The notes under the pieces: generated by a model | What the model saw: the letters and a program-made list of their open reading frames with translations, nothing else | The model's database searches: none | What the model was told of the DNA's origin: nothing | NCBI GenBank assembly: GCA_002347815.1 | Contig: DDXV01000049.1 | Coordinates: 1-48,717, forward strand | Reading direction: 5' to 3' | DNA: 48,717 bases | From: Syntrophaceae bacterium UBA2251 | GTDB lineage: Bacteria > Desulfobacterota > Syntrophia > Syntrophales > UBA2251 | Translations under genes and position numbers: made by a program | In this document: piece after piece, positions 8,198-16,351 of the stretch | How the letters are laid out: every line of letters starts with the position of its first letter | Numbering within the stretch: the first letter of the stretch is position 1

Positions 8198-9106
8198 ATG
8201 GAAACCACCATTCACAGGTTGATCAATGGTGATGCGAGGGAACTTACGTACCTCGACGATGCCTCGGTTCATCTTGTCGTCACGTCTCCCCCTTACTGGA
8301 ATTTGAAACAATACAACGATAACGCGGCCCAACTCGGACATATTCAGGACTACGAAGCATTCCTGCTCGAGTTGGAAAAGGTTTGGCGCCATGTTTACAG
8401 AATCCTCGTGCCCGGGGGGCGCCTCGTTTGCGTGGTCGGAGATGTTTGTGTGGCGCGTCGCGACTTTGGACGCCACCTCGTCTTTCCTCTACACGCCGAC
8501 ATTTGCGTCATCTGCCGAAGGATTGGATTCGACAACCTGAACCCGATCATCTGGCACAAAATTGCAAACGCCTCCTACGAGGTTGAGAACGGATCAAAAT
8601 TCTTGGGGAAGCCCTACGAGCCGAACGCAATTATCAAGAACGACATGGAATTCATCCTGATGCAGCGCAAACCCGGCGGGTACCGAAAACCCACCAACCA
8701 GCAGCGCCAGGCAAGCCGGATTGAAAAAGATGTTTTTGACCGATGGTTTCAGCAAATCTGGACCATCACCGGGGCCTCAACCAAACACCACCCCGCCCCT
8801 TTCCCGCTGGAGCTGGCCACCCGCCTCGTCCGCATGTTCTCCTTCACCGAGGATACGGTTCTGGATCCGTTCTGCGGATCGGGCACGACGATGGTTGCCG
8901 CTCTGCGCACGGGACGTAATAGCATTGGAATCGAAATTGATCCGGAATACTGTCGCATGGCGGCCCGGTATCTGAAAGCGGAGACATCCGACCTTTTCAC
9001 GGCAGCGGAACTTCGCTTTGAGAAAGCGCCCACGGACGCCGTTGCCGTCGTCAGTGAAGAACCCGCCCTATACGGAGTCCGGCCAGCCAAGAAGAGACTG
9101 GAATAG
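8198..9106 (+). CDS. Site-specific DNA methyltransferase (amino-MTase, TSPPY type)
   Basis: 302 residues. The catalytic motif TSPPY (29-33) comes before the AdoMet-binding motif DPFCGSGTT (223-231), the order of beta-class amino-methyltransferases that modify N4 of cytosine or N6 of adenine. SPPY is commoner in N4-cytosine enzymes. 'HHPAPFPLELATRLVRMFS' before motif I is the usual motif X region. ATG at 8198 is preferred over TTG at 8186; it begins four bases after the nuclease stop, so the two are one transcript. It should protect the site cut by the adjacent PaeR7I-like nuclease. Known PaeR7I and XhoI partner enzymes are adenine methylases, so the base modified here deserves checking. Confidence 0.9.
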   Translation: METTIHRLINGDARELTYLDDASVHLVVTSPPYWNLKQYNDNAAQLGHIQDYEAFLLELEKVWRHVYRILVPGGRLVCVVGDVCVARRDFGRHLVFPLHADICVICRRIGFDNLNPIIWHKIANASYEVENGSKFLGKPYEPNAIIKNDMEFILMQRKPGGYRKPTNQQRQASRIEKDVFDRWFQQIWTITGASTKHHPAPFPLELATRLVRMFSFTEDTVLDPFCGSGTTMVAALRTGRNSIGIEIDPEYCRMAARYLKAETSDLFTAAELRFEKAPTDAVAVVSEEPALYGVRPAKKRLE

Positions 9107-9133
9107 ACGAACAACGAGCTGCTCGCGGCGGCG

Positions 9134-10573
9134 CTACCCCTTGATGCACCCCAGAGCGCGCAGGCGGGCCACCTTCCTCGAGAGGCCGGCCCGGTCGGCG
9201 ACGTCCACGACCTCGTCCAGGTCCTTGTACGCCTCGGGCATCTCCTCCCGCAGGGTGCCCTTGCCCGCCGCCATGACGACGATCCCGCGGTCGGCCAGTT
9301 CCCGGCCGATGGCGCGCCCACGGCTGGCCTTCGTCGCCTGGGTGCGGCTCATCACCCGCCCCGCGCCGTGGCAGGTGCTTCCGAAGGTCTCCGCATAGGC
9401 GTGTTCCGTCCCCGCGAGGACGTACGATCCCGCCCCCATATCGCCGGGAATCAGGACCGGCTGGCCGACGGGCCGGTAGGCCGCGGGCAGGGCGGGGTGG
9501 CCGGGCGGGAAGCTTCGGGTCGCGCCCTTCCGGTGGACGCACAGGCGGACCGTCCTTCCCTCCACGGGGAATTCCTCCATCTTGGCGATGTTGTGGCAGA
9601 CGTCGTAGACGAGGCGCATGCCCAGCTCGCGGGGACTCAGGCCGAGCGCCTTCTCGAAGGTCTCCCGGGTCCGGTGCATCAGCATCTGGCGGTTCGCCCA
9701 CGCGTAGTTGGCGGCGCAGGCCATGGCGGCCAGGTATTCCCGGCCCCGCCCCGAGGCGAGCGGGGCGCAGGCCAACTGGCGGTCCGGGAGTTTCAGGCCG
9801 AGTTCCCCCGCATGCTTGACCATCCGGGCCAGGTAATCGTCGCAGACCTGGTAGCCCAGGCCCCGGGAGCCGCTGTGGATCATGACGCAGAGCTGCCCCG
9901 GCGCAAGCCCGAAGGCGGCCGCGGCGACGGGATCGAAGATCTCCTCCACGACCTCTATTTCCAGGAAATGGTTCCCGGAGCCCAGGGTGCCGAGCTGGTC
10001 CCGGCCCCGCTCCAGGGCCCGGTCGCTGACCGCGTCCGGATCGGCCCCGGCCATCCGCCCGCCGTCCTCCGTCGTCTCCAGGTCCCCGGCCGCGCCGTAC
10101 CCCTGCGCGACGGCCCAGGCGGACCCCTCCACGAGGACCTTCCGCTCCTCCTTCGCGGAGAGCTTCACGGGACCCCGGGACCCCACGCCGCTCGGGACGT
10201 CCCGGAAAAGGGCGGCCACGAGATCCGCAAGCCGGCCGCGGACATCCTCCGCCGTCAGCCGGGTGGCCATCAGTCGGCAGCCGCAGTTGATGTCGTATCC
10301 CACCCCGCCCGGCGAGACGATCCCCTGGTCGAGGTCGAAGGCGGCGACGCCGCCGATCGGGAAGCCGTACCCCCAATGCATGTCCGGCATGGCGAGCGAG
10401 TGGCGGACGATCCCCGGCAGGTGGGCGACATTCGCCACCTGGCGGGCGCCCTCCTGGCCGCCCGCCTCCTTCAGAAGCCGCTCGCTCGCATAGAGGATCC
10501 CCGGAACGCGCATTCCCCCCGACTGCGGAATGAGCCAGCGGTGCTCATCCAGTTTTTGCAGGGTGATGCTCAT
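9134..10573 (-). CDS. rtcB: RNA-splicing ligase RtcB
   Basis: Joins RNA 2',3'-cyclic phosphate or 3'-phosphate ends to 5'-hydroxyl ends using GTP and Mn2+. The 479-residue protein keeps all metal ligands at nearly the positions known for the archaeal enzyme: Cys97 (DINCGC), His202 (GSGNHF), His233 (IHSGSRGLG), His327 (CHNIA). His402 in CHGAGRVMSR is the guanylylated residue. The longer frame to 10822 is rejected because GGAGGAG lies just before ATG 10573 and the family starts here. Archease, its activator, is the next gene upstream on the same strand, 101 bases away. In bacteria this pair is linked to repair of cut tRNA or rRNA. Confidence 0.96.
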   Translation of the reverse strand: MSITLQKLDEHRWLIPQSGGMRVPGILYASERLLKEAGGQEGARQVANVAHLPGIVRHSLAMPDMHWGYGFPIGGVAAFDLDQGIVSPGGVGYDINCGCRLMATRLTAEDVRGRLADLVAALFRDVPSGVGSRGPVKLSAKEERKVLVEGSAWAVAQGYGAAGDLETTEDGGRMAGADPDAVSDRALERGRDQLGTLGSGNHFLEIEVVEEIFDPVAAAAFGLAPGQLCVMIHSGSRGLGYQVCDDYLARMVKHAGELGLKLPDRQLACAPLASGRGREYLAAMACAANYAWANRQMLMHRTRETFEKALGLSPRELGMRLVYDVCHNIAKMEEFPVEGRTVRLCVHRKGATRSFPPGHPALPAAYRPVGQPVLIPGDMGAGSYVLAGTEHAYAETFGSTCHGAGRVMSRTQATKASRGRAIGRELADRGIVVMAAGKGTLREEMPEAYKDLDEVVDVADRAGLSRKVARLRALGCIKG

Positions 10574-10674
10574 CCTTCGCTCCTCCGGCGCGGCCGGGCC
10601 GGCCCCTCTCCTGTCCGGCGCGATCCGATCGGGAGAGACACCGGTCCGGCGTCGATCCCCGGGGCGGTCCGGGA

Positions 10675-11187
10675 TCAGACATCGCACACGATCCGACCCC
10701 GCCACCCGGCGGGCGTTTCCCGGATTTCGAGGCCGTGGTACGTGACGGCCTTGATTTCCGTCTTCATCCGGTGGCGGTCCGGCGCAAACGGTTCGCCCGC
10801 CGCCTCGGCCTCCAGACGCCATTGCGGCGGGACGGGCGCGGACCCGGCCGACACGGCCTCAACCGCCCCCCGCCCTGCCGCGACCGGTGCGGGACGGGAG
10901 CGGGTCTCAGGCGCACCGGCGTCGCCGATCCGGACGGCGCACCGCCGGACGAGAAACCCCCGGCCGTTGAACAGGTAGAGCAGCTCCCTCAGGAAGTTGA
11001 CGAGCAGGTCCTCCCGATCCCCGCCGGTCACGACAAAGCGGTGCGTCCGGCGTTCCTCGACGGCCGGCAACTCCGTCATGAGGTCGAAGACGGCAAAGGC
11101 GGCGCTTTCGAAGAGGTCCGCGAGATCGCGACCCTCAAACAGGATCCCCAGATCGGCGGTATGGTCGAACACCTCGTAGCGCGGCAT
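10675..11187 (-). CDS. Archease, RtcB activator, with an internal low-complexity insert
   Basis: Archease helps RtcB make many turnovers by promoting its guanylylation. The family hallmarks are clear: 'YEVFDHTADLGI' at the start, 'LLVNFLRELLYLF' in the middle and 'HRMKTEIKAVTYHGLE' near the end. Length is 170 residues against about 140 usually. The excess is an Ala/Pro/Gly-rich stretch at about residues 89-122 placed between two core strands, where other archeases have a short turn. ATG 11187 is chosen because the family starts there and a GAGAGG lies upstream. The first 53 bases overlap the 3' end of the truncated DUF3124 frame. It sits directly upstream of rtcB, as expected for a functional pair. 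Confidence 0.92.
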   Translation of the reverse strand: MPRYEVFDHTADLGILFEGRDLADLFESAAFAVFDLMTELPAVEERRTHRFVVTGGDREDLLVNFLRELLYLFNGRGFLVRRCAVRIGDAGAPETRSRPAPVAAGRGAVEAVSAGSAPVPPQWRLEAEAAGEPFAPDRHRMKTEIKAVTYHGLEIRETPAGWRGRIVCDV

Positions 11188-11533
11188 ACATCCTCTCGAC
11201 ACAGGCCCCCCGCGGCAGAAAATCCTTGACCAGCCGGCCGTCGTTGTCGAAATAAAGCACATGCGTGATCCGGATGGCCCGCTTCACGTCCGTGTTGTGG
11301 ATGGCGATAAATGCACTCAAATCGAAGAGCCGGTCGTTGCGGCAGGGGATGTTCGAGTAGATCGGAACGTACAGCGCCTGACCCCGCACCTTGCCCGTGT
11401 CCGCATCCGGGATGGTCAAGCGGTCCGTCTTGAAATCGGAGACCGCCTTTCCGGCGGCAACCGGCGCCTCCTTTTCGGCACAGGCCACAAGGGCCATCAG
11501 GATCAAAAACAGCGACAGGGCCTTCCTCAACAT
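11135..11533 (-). pseudogene. DUF3124 lipoprotein gene, 3'-truncated
   Basis: The start is a clean lipoprotein signal (hydrophobic SLFLILMALVAC) followed by the DUF3124 pattern: 'ALYVPIYSNIPCRN', 'DLSAFIAIHNTDVKRAI' and 'VLYFDNDGRLVKDFL'. Full-length members carry about 50 more residues of the same domain. Here the frame instead continues with 'RGACVERMYAALRGVRPY', which is the archease start region read in another frame. This looks like a deletion that fused the first two thirds of the DUF3124 gene to sequence just upstream of archease. If translated, the product is 132 residues and probably misfolded. DUF3124 function is unknown. Confidence 0.7.
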
Positions 11534-11592
11534 CTCGACAGTCTCCTTCCGGTTGTTCGCGCGGGCGGGATTCCGATCCGGTTCGGGCCCGC

Positions 11593-12762
11593 TCAGCCGA
11601 TCTCCTCGATCGCCAGGGGATATTTGGACATCACCTCGCAGCCCTCCTTCAGGATCAGCAAGGGGTTTTCGTACCGGAAACCGATCCCTTCCGTCGGACA
11701 GGCGTACTGCATGGCGCAGATCACCATTTCGTCGACCTGATACGTGTGGTCGGGATCCGTCCAGTACGGGAACGGCCCGTCATTCTTCGCGCCGATCCGC
11801 CACTCGTCGCCGAACAGGCCGATGCCGTGTTCGCATCCCGGCACGACAAAATCCGCGCAGTCGCGACTCTCGGCCAGATCCATCATGACCTGGGCGAGCG
11901 TCGACGGCGTGGTCCCCGCCCGGTAGTTCGCCAGGACCGCCTGGACCAGGGCGACGAAATTATCCGCGTGCCAGCGCTGGCGCGGGGTCGCCGGGGCGAT
12001 GAGATAGTTGTGGGAGTGGTCGCCCAGGGCAAGCTGGAACATCGCATGGAAATCGAGCATCAGGGCGTCGCCGGCCTGGATTTCCTTGTTCGTCGGCGGG
12101 GTGCACGCCCCCAGCCCGGTTCGATAGCCGCTCGATATTTCATTGAGGCCGGCAAAATTCCATTCGGACACACTGCCCGCCTTGCGCATGGCCAGGGCGC
12201 CGATGCCGCCGATGACCGCTTCTGTCATGCCCTTGAACCCGCCGTTCTCCAAGGCGGCGCGCGCGGCCTTGTGGCCTTCATCCACGATGAGCGAGGCCTT
12301 GCGGAACCGATTGATCGTCCCCGGGTCCTTGATGATGGACAGGGAATCGACGATCTCGTGGGCATTGATGAACTCAATGCCGTCCAAGGCTTCCTTGAAA
12401 CGGGTGTACTCGTAATGCGTCAGGTTGCCCTCCGCGGTGTAGGTCGCCATCCCGTCTTCATATCCCAGCCGCCCCTTCCTGAGGCGGAGCTCGTCCCGGA
12501 TGAAATCGGACACGGCCGAGATCTGATCCATGCCCCCCATCGGGGCGTACGCGCGGACATGGTCCTCATCCAGCCAGGATTCGTCGGCGAGCCGGGCGGC
12601 GTCGATGACGAACGTGAAGAGCGTGGGAATCCCTTCGGCGGGAATGACGACGTAGCTTCTCCAGGGGATGAACGCGTCCAGCGTCCAGGTCAGCGTCCGG
12701 ATGCGGGACCCGAGGTAGACATCGAGGCCCTGCTTCTGCATCTCCCGCTGAATGGCCTTCAC
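11593..12762 (-). CDS. M24/creatinase-fold peptidase-like protein, incomplete metal site
   Basis: A two-domain protein of about 389 residues: an N-terminal creatinase-like domain (FIPWRSYVVIPAEG) and a C-terminal pita-bread fold. Expected M24 metal ligands can be followed: Asp237 (LMLDFH), Asp248 (LGDHSH), His312 (EHGIGL) and Glu365 (RYENPL). At the fourth position the usual IEPG-like motif is replaced by ICAMQY, so a Glu ligand appears lost. It may therefore be a metal-independent, creatinase-like hydrolase rather than an Xaa-Pro peptidase. The frame runs upstream to 12828, but GTG 12762 overlaps the previous stop as GTGA, giving coupled translation. The upstream coding 'GDFHPAR' suggests that the native start was lost in a deletion. 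Confidence 0.75.
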   Translation of the reverse strand: MKAIQREMQKQGLDVYLGSRIRTLTWTLDAFIPWRSYVVIPAEGIPTLFTFVIDAARLADESWLDEDHVRAYAPMGGMDQISAVSDFIRDELRLRKGRLGYEDGMATYTAEGNLTHYEYTRFKEALDGIEFINAHEIVDSLSIIKDPGTINRFRKASLIVDEGHKAARAALENGGFKGMTEAVIGGIGALAMRKAGSVSEWNFAGLNEISSGYRTGLGACTPPTNKEIQAGDALMLDFHAMFQLALGDHSHNYLIAPATPRQRWHADNFVALVQAVLANYRAGTTPSTLAQVMMDLAESRDCADFVVPGCEHGIGLFGDEWRIGAKNDGPFPYWTDPDHTYQVDEMVICAMQYACPTEGIGFRYENPLLILKEGCEVMSKYPLAIEEIG

Positions 12763-12953
12763 GCGGGCCGGGTGAAAATCCCCTGCTCGGTCCCGATAAA
12801 GAGATACCGCTCGCCCCCTCCGGGGCAATTCGTGTAAATATTGGACATGGAGGTGGTCACGTTATGCATTTTCTCCGCCGGAATCTGTGCTTTCAGGCGC
12901 TTCAATCCCTCTTCCGCCCACTCGGGACTTAGATACTTGAACGTCTCCGACAT
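12759..12953 (-). pseudogene. Short N-terminal fragment, possibly SCP2 sterol-carrier-like
   Basis: 64 residues from ATG 12953, which has a strong GAGGAGGA before it. The segment 'LSPEWAEEGLKRLKAQIP' followed by 'TTSMSNIYTNCPGGGERYLF' resembles the start of small SCP2-like proteins of anaerobes, which are normally about twice this length. The frame then ends 'GIFTRPA', bases that in another frame encode 'GDFHPAR' of the M24 gene. The simplest reading is a deletion joining the front of one gene to the front of the next. The family name is recognition by eye and tentative. The ribosome binding site and start look intact, so the short peptide may still be made and may drive coupled translation of the M24 gene. 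Confidence 0.45.
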
Positions 12954-13065
12954 GTTCCTCCTCCTCACCAGGTTGTCCGTCACGCCGCCTCCCGTTCAGG
13001 GGGGCCGCTTCGGCCCGACGGTCCGGCCGAATGGCCCGGATGTTCACGCTTCCGATCGTCGACCG

Positions 13066-13425
13066 TCAGGCCGCGGCAACGTGCCTCGATTTCTTCTTCA
13101 AACGGGTGATCTGCCTCCTCAGCCGGACGAGGCCGCCTCTATCGCTCGATCCCCGCGCCTGCGCCTGAAGGGCTTTCAGTTCGCGAATCCTGGCCTTGAG
13201 CGCCGGCTTGGCCATCCGGATCTTGACGGGATGTTTCTTTTTCGCGGCGGAGGCGCTCTCCTTGATTCCCCGGGCTTCCCGAATGAAGGCGACCAGCTCC
13301 TCCTTTTTCATGTCGTGAATCGCCCTTTCATGAGGCAGCTCGGCGGCAATCTCGCGCAATTCCTTGACGGTCAACTTTTCCAGGGACTTTTCGTCATGAA
13401 CTCGCTTCGGGGTATCCTCAGACAT
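13066..13425 (-). CDS. Small basic protein with Rho-N/SAP-like domain
   Basis: 119 residues. The N-terminal half, 'LEKLTVKELREIAAEL' then 'DMKKEELVAFIREARGI', matches the helix-extended-helix pattern of Rho N-terminal or SAP-like nucleic-acid-binding domains. The C-terminal half is very basic (KKKHPVKIRMAKPALKARI, then RLRRQITRLKKKSR) and helical. A role in binding DNA or RNA is likely but not specific. ATG 13425 and GTG 13428 both fit the upstream GGAGGT. It lies alone on the minus strand, divergent from the acyl-CoA synthetase gene. Confidence 0.75.
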   Translation of the reverse strand: MSEDTPKRVHDEKSLEKLTVKELREIAAELPHERAIHDMKKEELVAFIREARGIKESASAAKKKHPVKIRMAKPALKARIRELKALQAQARGSSDRGGLVRLRRQITRLKKKSRHVAAA

Positions 13426-13600
13426 CACGCATCGACCTCCTTCGTTTATTTTAAAGATCTACAGGCAATCAGGGGACCTGGAGTCGCCCCGGTTCACGCC
13501 GCATGGACGCCGTCCAGCGGGGGAGGGCCCGACGCCCCGCGAGGTTATAATAGCAATATTCGTTCATTTTAAAAGAGGAAAATACGCGGTCCCATTTTTA

Positions 13601-13629
13601 TTGACACCCCCTTGATAATCCCCTATATT
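13601..13629 (+). promoter_or_regulatory. Sigma-70-type promoter for the acyl-CoA synthetase gene
   Basis: TTGACA (13601-13606), a 17-base spacer and TATATT (13624-13629). This is close to consensus and lies 80 bases before the ATG at 13709. It reads toward the acyl-CoA synthetase and membrane protein genes. Confidence 0.75.
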
Positions 13630-13708
13630 TCCGACTCGGCAAGGGAGCGTCCGTCAACCGCCCCCGGCTTTCCCGATTCCCCATTCACGATTTGAAAGGT
13701 GCGCCCGG

Positions 13709-15127
13709 ATGATCGATTTCACCCCTCTGTTCTGTCCCCGGTCCGTTGCCGTGATCGGCGCCTCGCCCAACATCGTCCGCGACCGGGCGGGCTTCATCCA
13801 CAGCCTGAGCGAGTGCTTCCAGGGACGGCTCTACCCCATCAACCCGCGCCACACGGAAATCGACGGCCGGCCCTGCTACCCGACGATCACGGAGGTGCCG
13901 GACGTCGTGGATTACGTGCTGATCATGATCCCGCGCGAAAAGGTCGCGGACGCGCTTCGGGACTGCGTCCAGGCCAGGGTCCGCTTCGTGCTCGTCTTCA
14001 CCTCGGGGTTTTCCGAAACGGGGGATACGGAACTCGAGGCGGAACTCCTGGAGATTCTCAAGGGGAGCGAAACCCGGATGATCGGCCCCAACTGCATCGG
14101 CGCCCACTGCCCCGAACGCGGGCTGTTGTATTACCCGCAGATGGCGCGGGGCGTCCCGGGGAATGTCGGGTTCTTTTCCCAGTCCGGCGGGCACGCCCTG
14201 AATCTCCTGGTCCGCGGCCTGTCTTCGGGCGTCGATTTCAACAAGGTGATCAGCGTCGGCAACCAGGCGGACCTGAAGATCGTGGACTTCATCGAATCCT
14301 TCGCCGACGACGCGCGCATCGACACGATCTGCGGCTACATCGAGGACATCAAGGACGCCGAGCGCTTCCACCGGGTCGTCCGCGAAACGGTCCTGAAGAA
14401 GCCGATCGTCCTCTGGAAGGGCGGACGGTCGGCCGACGGGGCGCGGGCCACACAGAGCCATACGGGCGCGCTCGCCGCACCCGTGAAGGTCTGGGACGGC
14501 GTGATGGCCCAGATGGGCGTCATCAACGTCGAGACCCAGGACGAGATGCTGGACGTCCTGCTCGCGCTGAAGTTCGGCTTCAGTCCACAGGGGCTGCGCG
14601 CCTGCATCGCGGTCGCGGGTGGGGGAAGCTCCGTGGAGCTGACCGACGCCTTCAACGCCAACGGGGTCTCCGTGCCGGAGCTGTCGCCGGAGGTGCAGGT
14701 CTCGATCGGGACGGACCTCTCCCGGGTGAACACCTCCACGCGCAATCCCCTCGATCTCGGCATGTTCGGCTTCGCCCCCAATGTCCTGGGCGAGGCCGCG
14801 GAACGGGCGGCCAGGGACCCGAACATCGACTTCATCGCCATCTGCCTGTATCCGGAGTTTGTCCAGATCATGGTCAAGGAGCTGTGGGAGGTATTCGTCG
14901 ACAAGATGCTGGAGATCTTTCCCCGGATCTCCAAGCCGCTCGTCGTCATCACCCCGCAGTTGCTGTACCACCGGCCGGAGGTGGACGCCCTGCGGACGTC
15001 TTTCATCCAGAAGTTCAACCGCGCCGGGATCCTCACCTTCACCGACGCGGGCCGCGCCGCCCGGATGGCCGTGAAGATCCACCGGTACCGGCGCTTCATG
15101 GAGGCGCATCCGGACGGCGGCCGCTGA
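13709..15127 (+). CDS. NDP-forming acyl-CoA synthetase, alpha-subunit-like
   Basis: 472 residues: a CoA-binding Rossmann domain (SVAVIGASP, about 1-130), a first ligase-CoA flavodoxin-like domain (GFFSQSGGHALNLL, about 150-290) and a second one (about 295-460). The phospho-acceptor histidine is present as His251 in QSHTGALA, and GPNCIG is intact. The ATP-grasp beta part that usually follows in 700-residue fused enzymes is missing, so either a separate beta subunit exists elsewhere or the protein acts otherwise. Enzymes of this type make ATP from acyl-CoA or activate acids in anaerobes. A membrane protein gene follows after 134 bases, probably on the same transcript. A near-consensus promoter lies just upstream. 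Confidence 0.88.
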   Translation: MIDFTPLFCPRSVAVIGASPNIVRDRAGFIHSLSECFQGRLYPINPRHTEIDGRPCYPTITEVPDVVDYVLIMIPREKVADALRDCVQARVRFVLVFTSGFSETGDTELEAELLEILKGSETRMIGPNCIGAHCPERGLLYYPQMARGVPGNVGFFSQSGGHALNLLVRGLSSGVDFNKVISVGNQADLKIVDFIESFADDARIDTICGYIEDIKDAERFHRVVRETVLKKPIVLWKGGRSADGARATQSHTGALAAPVKVWDGVMAQMGVINVETQDEMLDVLLALKFGFSPQGLRACIAVAGGGSSVELTDAFNANGVSVPELSPEVQVSIGTDLSRVNTSTRNPLDLGMFGFAPNVLGEAAERAARDPNIDFIAICLYPEFVQIMVKELWEVFVDKMLEIFPRISKPLVVITPQLLYHRPEVDALRTSFIQKFNRAGILTFTDAGRAARMAVKIHRYRRFMEAHPDGGR

Positions 15128-15261
15128 AGCACCTCCTCCGCCCCTCTGCCGCCATCGCCGGACAGGACATCGCCCGCGCACTCGGTCCCCGGGCGCCGTC
15201 CGCGCAGCCCCGGCCGGACATCCGAAGGGGGCTTTTCCGCGGGGGAAGGAGGATGAAGAAC

Positions 15262-16206
15262 ATGTTCTCCGATCTTTTCGCCCGACGATGGGGAGGGCTG
15301 CCGGTCCACGGCTGGACGGGACTGGTCCTGATCGCGGTCTTCTGGACCCTGAACTGGTCGCTGACGGGCCTGCGAACCCTGTGGGGCTTCTTCCCCCTCT
15401 GGCTCGGCTACTGCCTGTTCGTCGACGCCCTCGTCTGCGTCCGAAAGGGATCCTCGCTTCTGACCCGCAACGCCCCCGCCTATGCGGGCCTCTTCGCCGC
15501 CTCCGCGCCTTCCTGGTGGCTCTTCGAACTCCTCAACCGGCGGCTGCAGAACTGGCTCTACCTGGGCGTCGAAGGCATCTCCGATCTGGAATACGTCCTG
15601 TTTTCCAGCCTGAGCTTCTCGACGGTCATCCCGGCCGTCTTCGGCACGGCGGAGCTCGCCGGGACCTTCCGCTGGATCGGGCGCTTCCGCAACGGCCCCC
15701 GGCTGGCGCCCAGCCCCGCCGTCCTGAGGCGGTTCCTCGCCGTCGGGGTCGCGAGCCTGCTGGCGCTGCTGATGTGGCCGCGCTACTTCTTCCCCCTCGT
15801 GTGGCTGGCCGTGTACCTGATCCTGGAACCCCTGAACGGCCGCTTCGGCTGCCGCTCGCTCCTCGCGGACACGGCCTCGGGCGACTGGCGGGGCGTGTTT
15901 TCCCTCTGGACGGGGTGCCTCATCTGCGGCTTTTTCTGGGAGATGTGGAACATCCTTTCCTATCCGAAATGGATCTACCACGTCCCCTTCGTCGATTTCT
16001 GCCACATTTTCGAGATGCCGGTCCTCGGCTACGGCGGGTACATCCCCTTCTCCCTGGAACTCTTCGCCCTGTACCACCTGATCGCGGGCCTCGCCACCCG
16101 GGGGCGCCTGCAGGACTACATCGAGCTGACGCCGGACGCCGACCGGGCCCGTTCGACAGAGAAGGTCCCGGGCGCGCCCCCCGCATCCGGGGAGGCCGTG
16201 CCGTAG
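15262..16206 (+). CDS. Polytopic membrane protein of unknown function
   Basis: 314 residues with about seven hydrophobic helices, starting at GLVLIAVFWTLNW. Many Trp and aromatic residues cluster near 'FFWEMWNILSYPKWIYHVPFV', 'FEMPVLGYGGYIPF' and 'LELFALYHL', a conserved-looking second half. The last 30 residues are soluble and proline-rich. ATG 15262 is chosen over ATG 15253 because AAGGAGG ends nine bases before it and touches the earlier one. I do not recognise a named family. The gene follows the acyl-CoA synthetase on the same strand, so a link with acyl or lipid metabolism is possible but unproven. Confidence 0.72.
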   Translation: MFSDLFARRWGGLPVHGWTGLVLIAVFWTLNWSLTGLRTLWGFFPLWLGYCLFVDALVCVRKGSSLLTRNAPAYAGLFAASAPSWWLFELLNRRLQNWLYLGVEGISDLEYVLFSSLSFSTVIPAVFGTAELAGTFRWIGRFRNGPRLAPSPAVLRRFLAVGVASLLALLMWPRYFFPLVWLAVYLILEPLNGRFGCRSLLADTASGDWRGVFSLWTGCLICGFFWEMWNILSYPKWIYHVPFVDFCHIFEMPVLGYGGYIPFSLELFALYHLIAGLATRGRLQDYIELTPDADRARSTEKVPGAPPASGEAVP

Positions 16207-16235
16207 CCGCCGGGATGAGGGGTACGCCGGACGAT

Positions 16236-16313
16236 CCGGCGGCCCGGCGCTTCGACGTACTCCGGCGGCACCAGGTGATGATGGACATCCACGCGGTAGG
16301 GCGCCGTCTTCAT
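16236..16313 (-). pseudogene. N-terminal relic of an amidohydrolase gene
   Basis: The minus-strand ATG at 16313 opens 'MKTAPYRVDVHHHLVPPEYV', the typical start of amidohydrolase-2 family enzymes (metal-binding HxH after an IDVHHH-like strand, then PPEYV). About 25 codons match; after that the frame is nonsense and runs antisense into the end of the membrane protein gene. The remaining 300 or so residues are gone. This is a gene stub, not a working enzyme. Confidence 0.5.
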
Positions 16314-16351
16314 GGCAAGTCACCCGTTCGTTCCATGTCTGAAATCTCCAA

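Noticed and set aside
10574..10822. Longer N-terminus for RtcB
   Set aside because: The metal-ligand positions and the strong GGAGGAG before 10573 fix the start there; the extra 83 residues are not family-like.
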